Positions 53,925 to 63,200 of a stretch of 64,000 nt of DNA are shown here, piece by piece. Numbering within the stretch: position 1 is the first letter of the stretch; every line of letters starts with the position of its first letter. The translations under genes and the position numbers were made by a program. The stretch comes from Atopobium massiliense (GTDB lineage: Bacteria > Actinomycetota > Coriobacteriia > Coriobacteriales > Atopobiaceae), in assembly GCA_900343135.1 (NCBI GenBank), contig OPYK01000005.1, positions 1 through 64,000 of the forward strand, read 5' to 3'. The notes beneath the pieces were generated by a model, which saw only the letters and a program-made list of their open reading frames with translations, ran no database searches and was not told the DNA's origin.

Positions 53925-54830
53925 TTAGTGCATAAAATAGTCGACTAAGGCACGAAACGTATCTTGCCCATCGCGGCAGGTATCCAGCAAAAACCCAGGT
54001 TCGTGCGGGTACTCATTAAGTCCACGATAATAAAAATACTTTTTTCTATCTTCGATAATAAAGGGCATTATGTTGTGGCGCAAACATTCCTTAAATGCAA
54101 TAAGCCTTCCTACTCGACCGTTGCCGTCCTGAAACGGGTGAATTGATTCGAATGCGTAATGAAATGCAATAATGTCCTCAAACGTAATGGTGGCATGGGC
54201 GTTATAGTCTAAAAGAAGTGTTTGCATGGCATGAGCAACCTTAGCGGGCGGCGTTGTTTTTTTGCCGCCTACAACATTAGGACGCATTTTATATGCGCCT
54301 ACATTAAACCATGGCAGCTGCTCGTCTTGCGTGCCACGTTTTATAAGGTAATGCAGGTGTATAATGTCCGCTTCGCTTAAGGGTTCTTCGGCTTTATCAA
54401 TACAATAATCAATTGCGCGAAAATGATTTACTGCTTCGATGATATCGTCTACAGCCATGTTTTCCTGCGCATCTATTGTGCGCGTTTCAAAAATAAGGCG
54501 CGTCTGATCTTCACTTAGCTTGCTTCCTTCAATATGGTTAGAATTGTATGTCATTCTTACCTGGAGTTCGTGATATAAACCGCCTGATATACCGTGGTTT
54601 TTTTCGTCTACAAGCAGCTGTATCAGGGGATTTTGAGCAACACTTCTGCAAAGGTCGCGCGGCTCGCACGCAAAATAGCTGCAGAGTTTATCCATAACGC
54701 GCGGCGACAGCTTTTCGCCTTTTGCGATTTTTGCTATAGTTCGCGACGATATGTTGAGCGTGCGTGCAAGCTGCGTTTTGAGGATGTGATGCTCGCGTAG
54801 TTTGTTGATAAGACCGCTGTAGTCGTACAT
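53925..54830 (-). CDS. HTH-Fic domain protein
   Basis: Protein of 301 residues. The N-terminus (5-60) is a Cro/C1-type helix-turn-helix (LRTLNISSRTIAKIAKGEKLS-like region). The C-terminal Fic domain has the complete catalytic motif HPFQDGNGRVGR at 231-242 with the active His. The auto-inhibitory motif SNHIEG (S/TxxxEG) is at 97-102, before the Fic core, so this is a class II, self-inhibited AMPylase. ATG 54830 follows GGAGG. The upstream region holds three operator-like repeats that the protein's own HTH could bind. Targets unknown; no separate antitoxin gene is adjacent. Confidence 0.88.
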   Translation of the reverse strand: MYDYSGLINKLREHHILKTQLARTLNISSRTIAKIAKGEKLSPRVMDKLCSYFACEPRDLCRSVAQNPLIQLLVDEKNHGISGGLYHELQVRMTYNSNHIEGSKLSEDQTRLIFETRTIDAQENMAVDDIIEAVNHFRAIDYCIDKAEEPLSEADIIHLHYLIKRGTQDEQLPWFNVGAYKMRPNVVGGKKTTPPAKVAHAMQTLLLDYNAHATITFEDIIAFHYAFESIHPFQDGNGRVGRLIAFKECLRHNIMPFIIEDRKKYFYYRGLNEYPHEPGFLLDTCRDGQDTFRALVDYFMH

Positions 54831-54841
54831 GGTTGCCTCCA

Positions 54842-54915
54842 ATCTTTACTTATTATGGTGAAAAACGGCAAAAAAGTAAAGATTTTGGTACCTATACGGG
54901 TAAAAAAGTAAAGAT
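54842..54915 (-). promoter_or_regulatory. Fic promoter with three 10-bp operator repeats at 32-bp intervals
   Basis: ATCTTTACTT at 54842-54851 and its reverse complement AAGTAAAGAT at 54874-54883 and 54906-54915 begin exactly 32 bases apart. On the minus strand, TTTACT (inside the middle copy), 17 bases and CATAAT form a promoter. The middle copy covers the -35 box and the first copy lies between the -10 box and the ribosome site. This suggests repression, probably by the Fic protein's own HTH. Confidence 0.65.
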
Positions 54916-54976
54916 GGTCGCTGCGGGGCGTGTAGGAGCGTGCCGCTTGTATCATCGTTAGGTGTTTCGCTGCAAC

Positions 54977-55034
54977 ACAAAAACACCGCAGCAAGCAGGC
55001 ATGCAATGGTGCATGACGCTCGCGTGCGGTGTTG
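54977..55034 (-). terminator. Likely terminator of the SPFH/zinc-ribbon operon
   Basis: On the minus strand AACACCGCA / TGCGGTGTT (9 bp) encloses an ATGCA / TGCAT pair and is followed by TTTTTG. It is about 106 bases after the last small gene. Confidence 0.5.
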
Positions 55035-55139
55035 TGATGTATGAGCGCGTTTGTCTTACGCGTAACGCTCCAGAACCACATCAGCTTCTGTTGTAGCGCT
55101 GGCAGTAAAAACGCTGGTATACGCAGCTATTTTGCGCAG

Positions 55140-55340
55140 CTATTTTAGTGGCGGATGCAAATCCCAGTCGGGAAAGCAGCTTGCAAAGCCTTCGAGATTC
55201 TGTTGCAGCTTAACCTTGCGCTCGTCTACAAACCCATCGCCGTCTTCGTCTTGCAGAAGCGCCTCAAGATCGGAAATATCATCCATCTCGTTTTCGTCGT
55301 TGTTCATGGCTTCTACAGGATTGTATGTGTTATCATCCAT
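55140..55340 (-). CDS. Small acidic protein with an EF-hand-like loop
   Basis: 66 residues from ATG 55340 (ribosome site TTGGAG); an in-frame ATG at 55388 would give 82. Very acidic, with DEDGDGFVDE that fits the Asp-rich calcium-binding loop of an EF hand or dockerin. No signal peptide. It lies 157 bases after the last gene of the SPFH operon and reads the same way, so it may belong to it. I do not recognise a family. Confidence 0.55.
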   Translation of the reverse strand: MDDNTYNPVEAMNNDENEMDDISDLEALLQDEDGDGFVDERKVKLQQNLEGFASCFPDWDLHPPLK

Positions 55341-55497
55341 GGTTACTCCAAACTCGTCGTGCGCACGTATTGGTGTTGTTACGTGCATCTTTGTGTGCTT
55401 ACCTGCACTCTTACGTTTACATTACGGTGCCCGTTACGAGCATTCTCACGGTAGCAATGCTACGCGTTAACACGGGCTTTAACGCGGTGCCTTACCA

Positions 55498-57156
55498 CTA
55501 CGCAGCCAGGTATTTTTGCGCGTTTGATTCAAAGTCGCCAATTGCGTAGTTAATGTTGTTCCACTCGGTTATGCACTTAAAGATGGTGTCGTAGCCCTTA
55601 TTAGCAAGCTGATTGTATTTTGCATCCATCTTTTTAAGGTATTCAGCCGGGTTAACAGCAGTTTTGTAGTACTTATAACCAAACCACGCGCAGGCAAGCA
55701 AAAAGATGATTGTAACTGGTATAAGCATCATAACAAGCGTAAGAAACGCGCCCACGCCGCAGCCTATCGTTTTGTACAGATTCTTTTTACCCTGGTGTTC
55801 CTTATACTCGGCAATTTCTTTTTCTTTGCAGCTGTCGAGGTACGTTTTGTATTGGCTTTTCAGCGCTTCGATGTTCGGCTGCTTGTCAACGCTAAGTTTG
55901 CATTCGCCCAGGTTAAGGGTAATGGTATTGGGGAAGAGCGGCTTTGCTTCGTTAAGATATTGCGTATAACCCTTATTGATGTAGGGTTTCAAAAGCGATA
56001 CAGCGGTTTTCTTTTCGGAAATCGACGTGTTGTCTTTGTTAAGAATTGCTTTTACCATGCGCTCAGCAAGGCTAAACTTTTGCTTTTGCGCATTCTCGCG
56101 CTCGCGGATAAGCCGTTTGCGCACATCTTCATAGCGCTGTTTACCTTTGCTGTTCTTTACAATGGTGTAGCAGGCTTCTTCTAGGCGCAAGTCTTGCTCG
56201 TCGTCAGCATAGTTATTAATTACGCGCACCAAATTGTCGTCTACATTTGCGCGAATTTGATCGATGTCAATTTCGGCGTCGTTAATGTCGCTAAATTCTT
56301 TTTGAATGTCGTACGAGCTATACACGCGGTTTGTGTAGTTTTTAATGCAGTCGATTTCATCAGCGTGTTCTTGCAGGTTAGCGTATAAATCGTCGTGCGC
56401 GGTTGTGCGATTTTCGCAAAATGCCTCCCACTGCTTGTTTTGTTTTTCTTCAAAGTCGGTGCCGCCGGCTTTAATTTGCTGGAGCCATTTGTCCACGTAG
56501 TCGCTGCAGATATGCTTTTCATCGGGGCCAAATACGCCGTTAATATATGCATCTACAAAGGTATAGCCACCTGCGGTAAAGCTGCTTACGTCAATCTTAG
56601 AGAAGTAAATGTTAAGCCATTCATAGCATGCATTGGTGCGCTTGTTACGACGGCAAATAAGCGCCATCGTAAGCGCAGTGCGCTGCTCGTCGCGCTTCAT
56701 TGCCTCTCTAATTGCACGGTCGGCAAGGTCGCGGTCGTTGCTAATCCAGGCGGATATTGCAATAAGGCAGGGTGCCAGCCAGTAATTTGGTGTTGAAATC
56801 ATGAGCTCTTCGGATACGTTCGAAATGGTCGTCTTTTTTACGAGTGCCAAGTCGGTTGCCTGCAGCACACCAATCATCGTTTTACGAATTTGGCCATACT
56901 CTCTAAAGTCTTTGTCTATATCCTGGCGTACGCGTACAAGCTCGGTAGCTGCGTGTGCGTATTCCTCGGCACGCTTTCGGTCTTCCATCAGCTCTTCAAA
57001 CCGTGCTTTGAGCTGTTCGAGATCTCGGCGCGTAGTTTTAACGTCGTCATGCATGTCATCAACAAGGCCACCTATGATTTCTACCTTAGCGTTAATTTCA
57101 CGCACATCACGTTTAAGGTCTTCTATGTCATGGTACCGTACTACATCTTCTGCCAT
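55498..57156 (-). CDS. Coiled-coil membrane protein of the SPFH operon, unknown function
   Basis: 552 residues, not recognised as a named family. The N-terminus (about 5-85) is a charged heptad-rich coiled coil. The middle is helical, with many Asp, Glu and Lys. Two adjacent hydrophobic segments at about 455-490 form a membrane hairpin, followed by a short C-terminal cytoplasmic tail. AGGAGGAA precedes ATG 57156, nine bases after the zinc-ribbon gene. The topology (long cytoplasmic coiled coil and C-terminal hairpin) suggests a membrane-tethered partner of the upstream proteins. Confidence 0.7.
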   Translation of the reverse strand: MAEDVVRYHDIEDLKRDVREINAKVEIIGGLVDDMHDDVKTTRRDLEQLKARFEELMEDRKRAEEYAHAATELVRVRQDIDKDFREYGQIRKTMIGVLQATDLALVKKTTISNVSEELMISTPNYWLAPCLIAISAWISNDRDLADRAIREAMKRDEQRTALTMALICRRNKRTNACYEWLNIYFSKIDVSSFTAGGYTFVDAYINGVFGPDEKHICSDYVDKWLQQIKAGGTDFEEKQNKQWEAFCENRTTAHDDLYANLQEHADEIDCIKNYTNRVYSSYDIQKEFSDINDAEIDIDQIRANVDDNLVRVINNYADDEQDLRLEEACYTIVKNSKGKQRYEDVRKRLIRERENAQKQKFSLAERMVKAILNKDNTSISEKKTAVSLLKPYINKGYTQYLNEAKPLFPNTITLNLGECKLSVDKQPNIEALKSQYKTYLDSCKEKEIAEYKEHQGKKNLYKTIGCGVGAFLTLVMMLIPVTIIFLLACAWFGYKYYKTAVNPAEYLKKMDAKYNQLANKGYDTIFKCITEWNNINYAIGDFESNAQKYLAA

Positions 57157-57165
57157 GTGTTCCTC

Positions 57166-57987
57166 CTATTGATTGTTGGTCATGCGCGATGTGTAGTTTT
57201 GTTGCATCTGCTGGTATTTTGCTGCCAGCTGATTGTTAAGTGCCGATTGTTTCATGTGTTGAATAATTGAACCTACCGGTACAACGTAGTGCTCATAGAA
57301 GTACTGCGTTTTTGCATGAAACGAAAAAGTATTGCCCGCATACGGCGACTCCGGATTTTTTTGTATGCCAATAAGCAGTGCCGCACACGTTTTGGGGATG
57401 TCGATATGAGCTGCCAGGTCGGCATAGTAGCCAGTCATTTCTTCATCGAGAAAATCGATTGAGCGTTGATGTTGAATAACGTAGGGACACACGGCTTCAA
57501 TGCACGCAGCCAGCTCTTTTTTATCTTGCTCGGCTTGCATATTTGTGGCAAGAATATAGATGAACTCTTTTTCGTAATCGATAAGAAGGTGTTTGCTTGC
57601 AACAAACACACGCACTAAATCGCGAATTTCATCAAACTCAAGCGGGGTAGCATCTTGGCGCATAATGCTTTCGAGAAATTGCTTAATGCTTAGGCACTGA
57701 CCCTTTTTTACCTCGTTGTAGTAGCTTACGATATATAACGCAGGTGCATAGTCGCTAAACAGGTTAAGCGTTTCGAGCGCATAGTGATATGCTTCTTCGA
57801 AGTTGCCATCGCAGAAAAACTCGATGGCATTTCTCATGGCAAGGATTACGTTTTTGTTTTTTGCCATTGTTGCGCGCGAGTAGGTGGTGTGGCTACCGCA
57901 CTGATTGCACTGTATGCTGCGTTCAGCGGCGTTGTATTCGATATTGGTACTCCCGCAGTTGGGACAGTTAATTCCGTTAAGCTCCAT
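57166..57987 (-). CDS. TFIIB-type zinc-ribbon protein
   Basis: 273 residues. The N-terminus has CPNCGSTNIEYNAAERSIQC then NQCG, a rubredoxin-like zinc ribbon of the TFIIB type. The rest is helical and soluble, possibly TPR-like (NFEEAYHYALETLNLFSDYAPALY). ATG 57987 follows AGGTG and lies eight bases after the stop of the upstream membrane gene. Related zinc-ribbon proteins occur beside SPFH proteins in other Gram-positives, for example the ydjFGHI region of Bacillus. Function unknown. Confidence 0.7.
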   Translation of the reverse strand: MELNGINCPNCGSTNIEYNAAERSIQCNQCGSHTTYSRATMAKNKNVILAMRNAIEFFCDGNFEEAYHYALETLNLFSDYAPALYIVSYYNEVKKGQCLSIKQFLESIMRQDATPLEFDEIRDLVRVFVASKHLLIDYEKEFIYILATNMQAEQDKKELAACIEAVCPYVIQHQRSIDFLDEEMTGYYADLAAHIDIPKTCAALLIGIQKNPESPYAGNTFSFHAKTQYFYEHYVVPVGSIIQHMKQSALNNQLAAKYQQMQQNYTSRMTNNQ

Positions 57988-57994
57988 CGCACAC

Positions 57995-58666
57995 CTACTT
58001 AAGCGCATTGCGCATTTTTACAGCGCTTTCAAGGGCAGCTATGTGCTGCGAAAGTGTTGCATCATCGCTTTGTTGACGAATGAGTGTTTCAAGTTCGCCC
58101 AAACGTGCATAAATATCGTTTTCGTAGGGCAACGTAGTGCTATTTGAAAGTGCATTGCTGTAGTCGAAGAGCTGCTTTACGGCAAGAAGCTCCTTTTTTA
58201 TCTGCTCATTGGGTGCAACTGCCAGCAGCGCAGCCATTTTTTTGGAAATGAGCGACGAGACATTCATTGCGGCTTCTACCGTTTGTACAGTGGCTTCAAC
58301 CTGCGCTGTTGCGCGGTGTGCGTAATACACAACGGCAATGTAGATGCACAGGATAACAAGGTTAATAAACAGAGTGTGATCAACCTTGGCAGAAGTGTGG
58401 CTTAATGCATAGTTTGCAACAAGGCACACAACAAGGTAGGTGTTTGTGTAAATGCTGGCAGTGTATGCAGCTTCGTTTGTTTTGGCTGATGTAGTGTTAA
58501 AGCCAAGCAAATAAACAAGGCACACAATAATGCCAATACATCCGCACGCAAGCGTGGTGTAAAACAGCTCGTCTGAAACGGTGGTTTGTCTAAAAATGAA
58601 CATTGCTGCAAGCCAAATAACAAACAACAGCAACGGTACAAGGCATGTACTAAACGACTTTTTCAT
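57995..58666 (-). CDS. Four-helix membrane protein of the SPFH operon
   Basis: 223 residues with four hydrophobic segments in the first 120 residues and a cytoplasmic, mostly helical C-terminus. ATG 58666 follows AGGAT, 24 bases after the SPFH gene. No recognised family. Its position between the SPFH and the zinc-ribbon gene suggests a shared membrane-linked role. Confidence 0.65.
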   Translation of the reverse strand: MKKSFSTCLVPLLLFVIWLAAMFIFRQTTVSDELFYTTLACGCIGIIVCLVYLLGFNTTSAKTNEAAYTASIYTNTYLVVCLVANYALSHTSAKVDHTLFINLVILCIYIAVVYYAHRATAQVEATVQTVEAAMNVSSLISKKMAALLAVAPNEQIKKELLAVKQLFDYSNALSNSTTLPYENDIYARLGELETLIRQQSDDATLSQHIAALESAVKMRNALK

Positions 58667-58689
58667 GATGACATCCTAACTGGTGCGTC

Positions 58690-60054
58690 TTAACATTTGG
58701 CGCCGCATTGCATGCAGAATTTAGATCCTGCTGCAAGGGTAGCTCCGCAGGTAGAACAGGTTGTTTGCTGGGGTGCAGCGCAGCCGCAGTTGGAACAGAA
58801 TTTTGCCGAAGGAGCAAGGGTAGCGCCGCATTGTGCGCATATCGCCCCGGGCGCGGCGGCTTGTTCGATGGGCTTTCCGCAGCTTGCACAGAATTTTGAT
58901 TGCGGGCTGCAGGGCGCCTGGCATGACGGGCATGTAGTAGACTGCGCCGTTTGCGGGGTTGCAAAGTTGGTTGCCTGCATGGTGTGCTGTGCGATAGTGC
59001 CCATAGACGAGCCCATACCAGCTCCTACCATGGTGCCCATGCCAAGACCCATGCCTGCACCCATAAACGTTGAGGACATGCCTTCGTTTTCGGCAGCGGC
59101 TTGCATAACGTTGAAGCCTTGTTCTTGCTGGTAGGTGTAGCCTTCGCGCTCACGCATACGTGCTCGTGCCGCCGATTCGATATCCATCTTTTTGGCGTTA
59201 CCTTGTGCTTCGAGTTCGTTGCGTTTGCGCTGAATTTTCATTTCGTTAACAGCGTCGAGATCGTCGTCGGGCGCGTTAATCGATGTGCATGAGAAGTTGT
59301 CGAGTACAAGGCCAAAGTCGGCAAAATAGGGCTTAAGCTTGGTAAATAGCTCATCAGAAAATTCGGTAAGGTGGCTATTGATGGCCAGAATGCCAATTTT
59401 TTCGCCGAGCATTTTTTTGCTTATCATATCGGGCGCATATTCAATAATTTTTGCGCGCATAAAGTTAAGAAGCTCAGCTTGCGTGTAGTTGGCACGCGTG
59501 CCTACCACCTTTTGCATAAACGTGCGCGCCCACGGCACCGCAATGGTGGTGTCTTGTTGCTCAATGTGTACACCAAACAGACCATTTGCACGTACGTGAA
59601 TGTTTACTTCTTCTTCGGGGTCTTGCATGACGATTGGTTTTTGAGTGCCCCAGGGAAGCTCGTTCATGTAGGTGGTGTTTATGAAATATACCGTTGAGTG
59701 GAACGATGACGCACCACCAGAAAGGGCGTGCGACATGTTTCTAAACGGCGCAAAACGTGCATCGCCTGTTTCGAGTTTTATTTTGCAGGGTCCAGAAAAT
59801 ATTGAATACTGCGATTTACCTGCTGATTCGTCAAGCGAGCTTCCTGTTGCTAAATTGTTGGTAAATACAGCGAGTTGGCTTGCACCCACGATAAGGTATG
59901 AGCCAGTGGGGAAATCTTCGTACTCAAATTTGTGTACAACGAGCGACGCTTCGTCGCTGTCTTCGGGCTCCCACTTGATGAGATCGACCGAAAGCGATCC
60001 AACAATGCCGCTGTGGCGTTGTTCTTTAGGGTTATCGCTGCTAAAGAGCCCCAT
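58690..60054 (-). CDS. SPFH-domain protein with C-terminal zinc ribbons (YdjI-like)
   Basis: 454 residues. The first 300 form an SPFH/band-7-like domain of the virion core protein/YdjI type (IVGSLSVDLIKWEPED at the start; helical AQGNAKKMDIESAARARMRE region). A Gly/Met-rich stretch (GAGMGLGMGTMVGAGMGSSM) follows. The C-terminus has three CxxC-x(n)-CxxCG zinc ribbons (CPSCQAPCSPQSKFCASCG, CAQCGATLAPSAKFCSNCG, CSTCGATLAAGSKFCMQCG). B. subtilis YdjI is linked to membrane stress and PspA; no PspA gene is seen here. GGAGGAAGC precedes ATG 60054. First gene of the operon. Confidence 0.85.
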   Translation of the reverse strand: MGLFSSDNPKEQRHSGIVGSLSVDLIKWEPEDSDEASLVVHKFEYEDFPTGSYLIVGASQLAVFTNNLATGSSLDESAGKSQYSIFSGPCKIKLETGDARFAPFRNMSHALSGGASSFHSTVYFINTTYMNELPWGTQKPIVMQDPEEEVNIHVRANGLFGVHIEQQDTTIAVPWARTFMQKVVGTRANYTQAELLNFMRAKIIEYAPDMISKKMLGEKIGILAINSHLTEFSDELFTKLKPYFADFGLVLDNFSCTSINAPDDDLDAVNEMKIQRKRNELEAQGNAKKMDIESAARARMREREGYTYQQEQGFNVMQAAAENEGMSSTFMGAGMGLGMGTMVGAGMGSSMGTIAQHTMQATNFATPQTAQSTTCPSCQAPCSPQSKFCASCGKPIEQAAAPGAICAQCGATLAPSAKFCSNCGCAAPQQTTCSTCGATLAAGSKFCMQCGAKC

Positions 60055-60074
60055 GCTTCCTCCTTTAAGAGAAG

Positions 60075-60100
60075 CTCTTGCGCTGTGCGTTGCGCAAGAG
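60075..60100 (-). promoter_or_regulatory. Leader hairpin of the SPFH operon
   Basis: Perfect 9-bp stem CTCTTGCGC / GCGCAAGAG with an 8-base loop, 20 bases before the SPFH start codon and downstream of the extended -10 at 60148-60156. Could stabilise the mRNA or act as an operator. Confidence 0.4.
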
Positions 60101-60147
60101 AGCGTATGTGTGGCACACAGGTATGGTGGTTGTGTGTCGTTAGGATG

Positions 60148-60156
60148 ACTATAGCA
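60148..60156 (-). promoter_or_regulatory. Extended -10 promoter of the SPFH operon
   Basis: On the minus strand TGCTATAGT is an extended -10 element (TGn plus TATAGT), about 95 bases before the SPFH start codon. No good -35 is seen, as is common with extended -10 promoters. Confidence 0.5.
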
Positions 60157-60183
60157 CAATCGGTGGACAAACTTTTGTATTAG

Positions 60184-60223
60184 TAAAAACGCGCAATCTA
60201 CCTGGGAAAACAGGAGATTGCGC
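60184..60223 (-). terminator. Rho-independent terminator after the M16C peptidase gene
   Basis: 10-bp stem CGCGCAATCT / AGATTGCGCG followed by five T on the minus strand, 64 bases after the peptidase stop. Confidence 0.85.
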
Positions 60224-60286
60224 GCATGTTGCAAGACAGTGTTGAGCTTGCGTGGGGCTTGTTTGTTGTTATGCGTGGGCAATAAG

Positions 60287-63200
60287 TTATGCCTGTGCAA
60301 TAAGGACGTCTACGGTATCAAACAAGTCGCCCGCTTTTTGAATGGCGTCTTGTGCGCCAAACACGCACACGCAACGCTCGCGTATATCACCATCAAGATA
60401 CGGCGCCAAGCTGCGTACATCCGCAGGCGTGGCATGAAGCTGCTGCGTGCGAATAAGCTCATTAAAGTTTGCTGGGCGATTTTTGAGATACCACATATCA
60501 AGCATGCGCGCCTGTGCATACGGCTTTTGCGGCGCATCAATCATTGCGGTTGTCGATACCACATAGCCCTCAAAGTCGTCGCAGGTAGGATGCCAGTTTT
60601 GAAGCCACGCTGTCGCCTTTTTGTATGCTTCGAGCGTAGTTGCAATTGCCGGATCGCGATACGACCACATGGCAGAAAAACCTGCAGTATTGTGCTGAAA
60701 CGCGCAGCCGTACGCGCCGTTTTTAACGCGTACTTCGTTCCATAGGTAGTCGAGCGAAAGTGCGCGCGATGCAATGTTCCAGGTACCAATGGCATTGATG
60801 TCGGGGCAAAGGGTGGGTGCGTCGGCTGCAATAAATTGTACCTGAGAGGGGATGATAAATGCGCAGCGACGCGGCTTGAGGGTGGGTATAACCAGGCGTG
60901 ATGTGCCCGCAGTTGTGCCCGCATTCGCTTTCGCAGCAGCACCAGCACCCGCCAAGCCCGCACCCAGCGGCGCGTCATCGAGCTGTGCAGTTATGGCGGC
61001 TGCATCGTGCGTGCTTCCGGCAACACTCACCACAAAAGGCAGCCTTATCGAACCCTGCGGCGCCTCACCCAAAAATACTACTCGTGCAATCGAAGCTAGT
61101 TTTTCGGCCAGCGTGAGCTTTTCTTCGTCCCAGTTATCCAGCAGTTTTGTTAAAAAGCGATAGTGCGAAACACCTTCAATTTCGTCCATAAGACGTCCTT
61201 GAGCAAAGCGCATCGACGACAAATAATCCATAGCACAGCTGTGACCAGCATTAATAAACGCCGATTCGAGTGAGAGTTTGCGCTGCATAAGCAGGGTGTG
61301 TATGCGCTCCAACTCATCAAACCGAGACGATGCACAAATTTCAACCAAATAATCAACAATGTAGTGGCGCATTTGCGCAAGTGCACTTGCCGAGACAGCA
61401 AAATACGGCGCGATTACCTGCGGGTTTTCGTCGTTTGACGTGCACACAATGTATGCCGACAGCGCGCCGAGGTGCTGCTGGGTAAGAATGTCGAGCTCAT
61501 CGGCACTGTGCTGTGCGGTGCTTACCTTGCCAAAAATTTCCTGCAACACGCCCACGTAGGGAGCGTCGCTAAAACGTATGCTATCAAGCGGAAAATAGCT
61601 GTACATGTAGGTAATGCCGCGCGTTGCAATGGCGTGGTGAAGCAGGGTGTAGCGCCCGTTTGCGCCGGTATGCACACTGGTTTGGGGAAGGACTGGGCTT
61701 GCGGTAATGTCGCTTGTATACAAGCGAGGGAGCGTTGCCACGTTTTGCGGACTATCGGGGGCTTCTTGCAGGGCTTTTAGGCGCGTGGTTTGCGTGCGTA
61801 TAGCCTCAAGCTCATCGGTTGTCATCTGCGCTTTTTTCGCGGCTAAAAGGCGCGCCTCATCGTAGTCGTCCTGCTCGCTTGGAATAAGTTCTACGCAGGC
61901 ACAAAACGCGTTTTTGCACACAAACTTTTGCAAAATGTGCTCAAAATACGAGGATGTAAGCTCGCGTTTCATGTGTGCGAGCGCCGCTTCAAACTTAAGT
62001 GTATCGAGCGGCTGCTCGTCGTTATACAGCCAGCTCGAAAGCACCTGAATCGCCAGGGCAACGCCGTCGCTGTACGTGCTCCAATCGCGCTCACGCAGCA
62101 TAAATTCCGTTTGCGCAAGCGTTGCATTAATGCGCTTGCGATCTATGCCATCGCGCACGTACTGCGCGCAGCGCTCTTCGATAAGTGCCTTAAACTGCGC
62201 TGCTACACCCTTATGAGCACCTTTAAGCTGAAACATAATAACCGGCTGCGCACACTCATCTACCAGCATTGCGCTCATGTCATCACCAAGATTTGCATCA
62301 AGTACATCGCGTTTAAGGGGCGAATCGTTGGTTGCGCACAAACTTTCGATAATAACGCTTGCCGCAAGCACCTCTTCGTGCGTAATGGGCGCATCGATAA
62401 CATAACTTACCTGCACCATTGTGTTGTCGGGCGTGGTTTTCATGGTAAATTGCACGGGCTTTGGGCTGTGCGGATGCTGCAGTCGCAGCTCATTGGGCGC
62501 GCCCATGGGCGCCGATGCGTTACTAAAATGCCCGTCGATAACCTGCAGCATATCATTCAAGCAGAGATCGCCATACAAAATGGTATAGCTGTTTGCAAGC
62601 TGGTAGTGGCGTTTGTGCGTGTCGATAAACTCTTCATACGTAAGGTTTGGAATTTCGCGCACGTCACCTCCCGACACGTACCCGTAGCAGGTATCGCAAA
62701 ACAGCGTTTCCATTGTTTTGTGGTACACCATTGTTTCGGGGCTCGAAAGCGACCCGCGCATTTCGTTCAGCACTACGCCGTTATAACACAAGGTGTCCGC
62801 ATCGGCGTTTAGCTCCAGGTGCCAGCCTTCTTGCTTAAAAATGTCGGGCTTGGTGTAAATGTTGGGGTGCAGCACCGCATCAAGATAAATATTAGTGAGG
62901 TTAATAAGGTCTTTTTGGTTGGTGCTCGAAACCGGATACACGGTTTTATCGGGGAAGGTCATGGCATTAAGGAATGTTTGCATGCTTGTTTTAAGCAGGT
63001 GCACAAATGGTTCCTTTACCGGGTAGCGCGCAGATCCGCACAGCACCGCATGCTCAAGGATGTGAAACACACCGGTTGAGTTTGTGGGCGGGGTTTTAAA
63101 TGCAATGCTAAACGTTTTGTTTGTATCGGCACATGCAAGCCACATAAGGCGCGCATGCGTTTGTTCATGCTCAAAAATATATGCATATCCATCGATTTCT

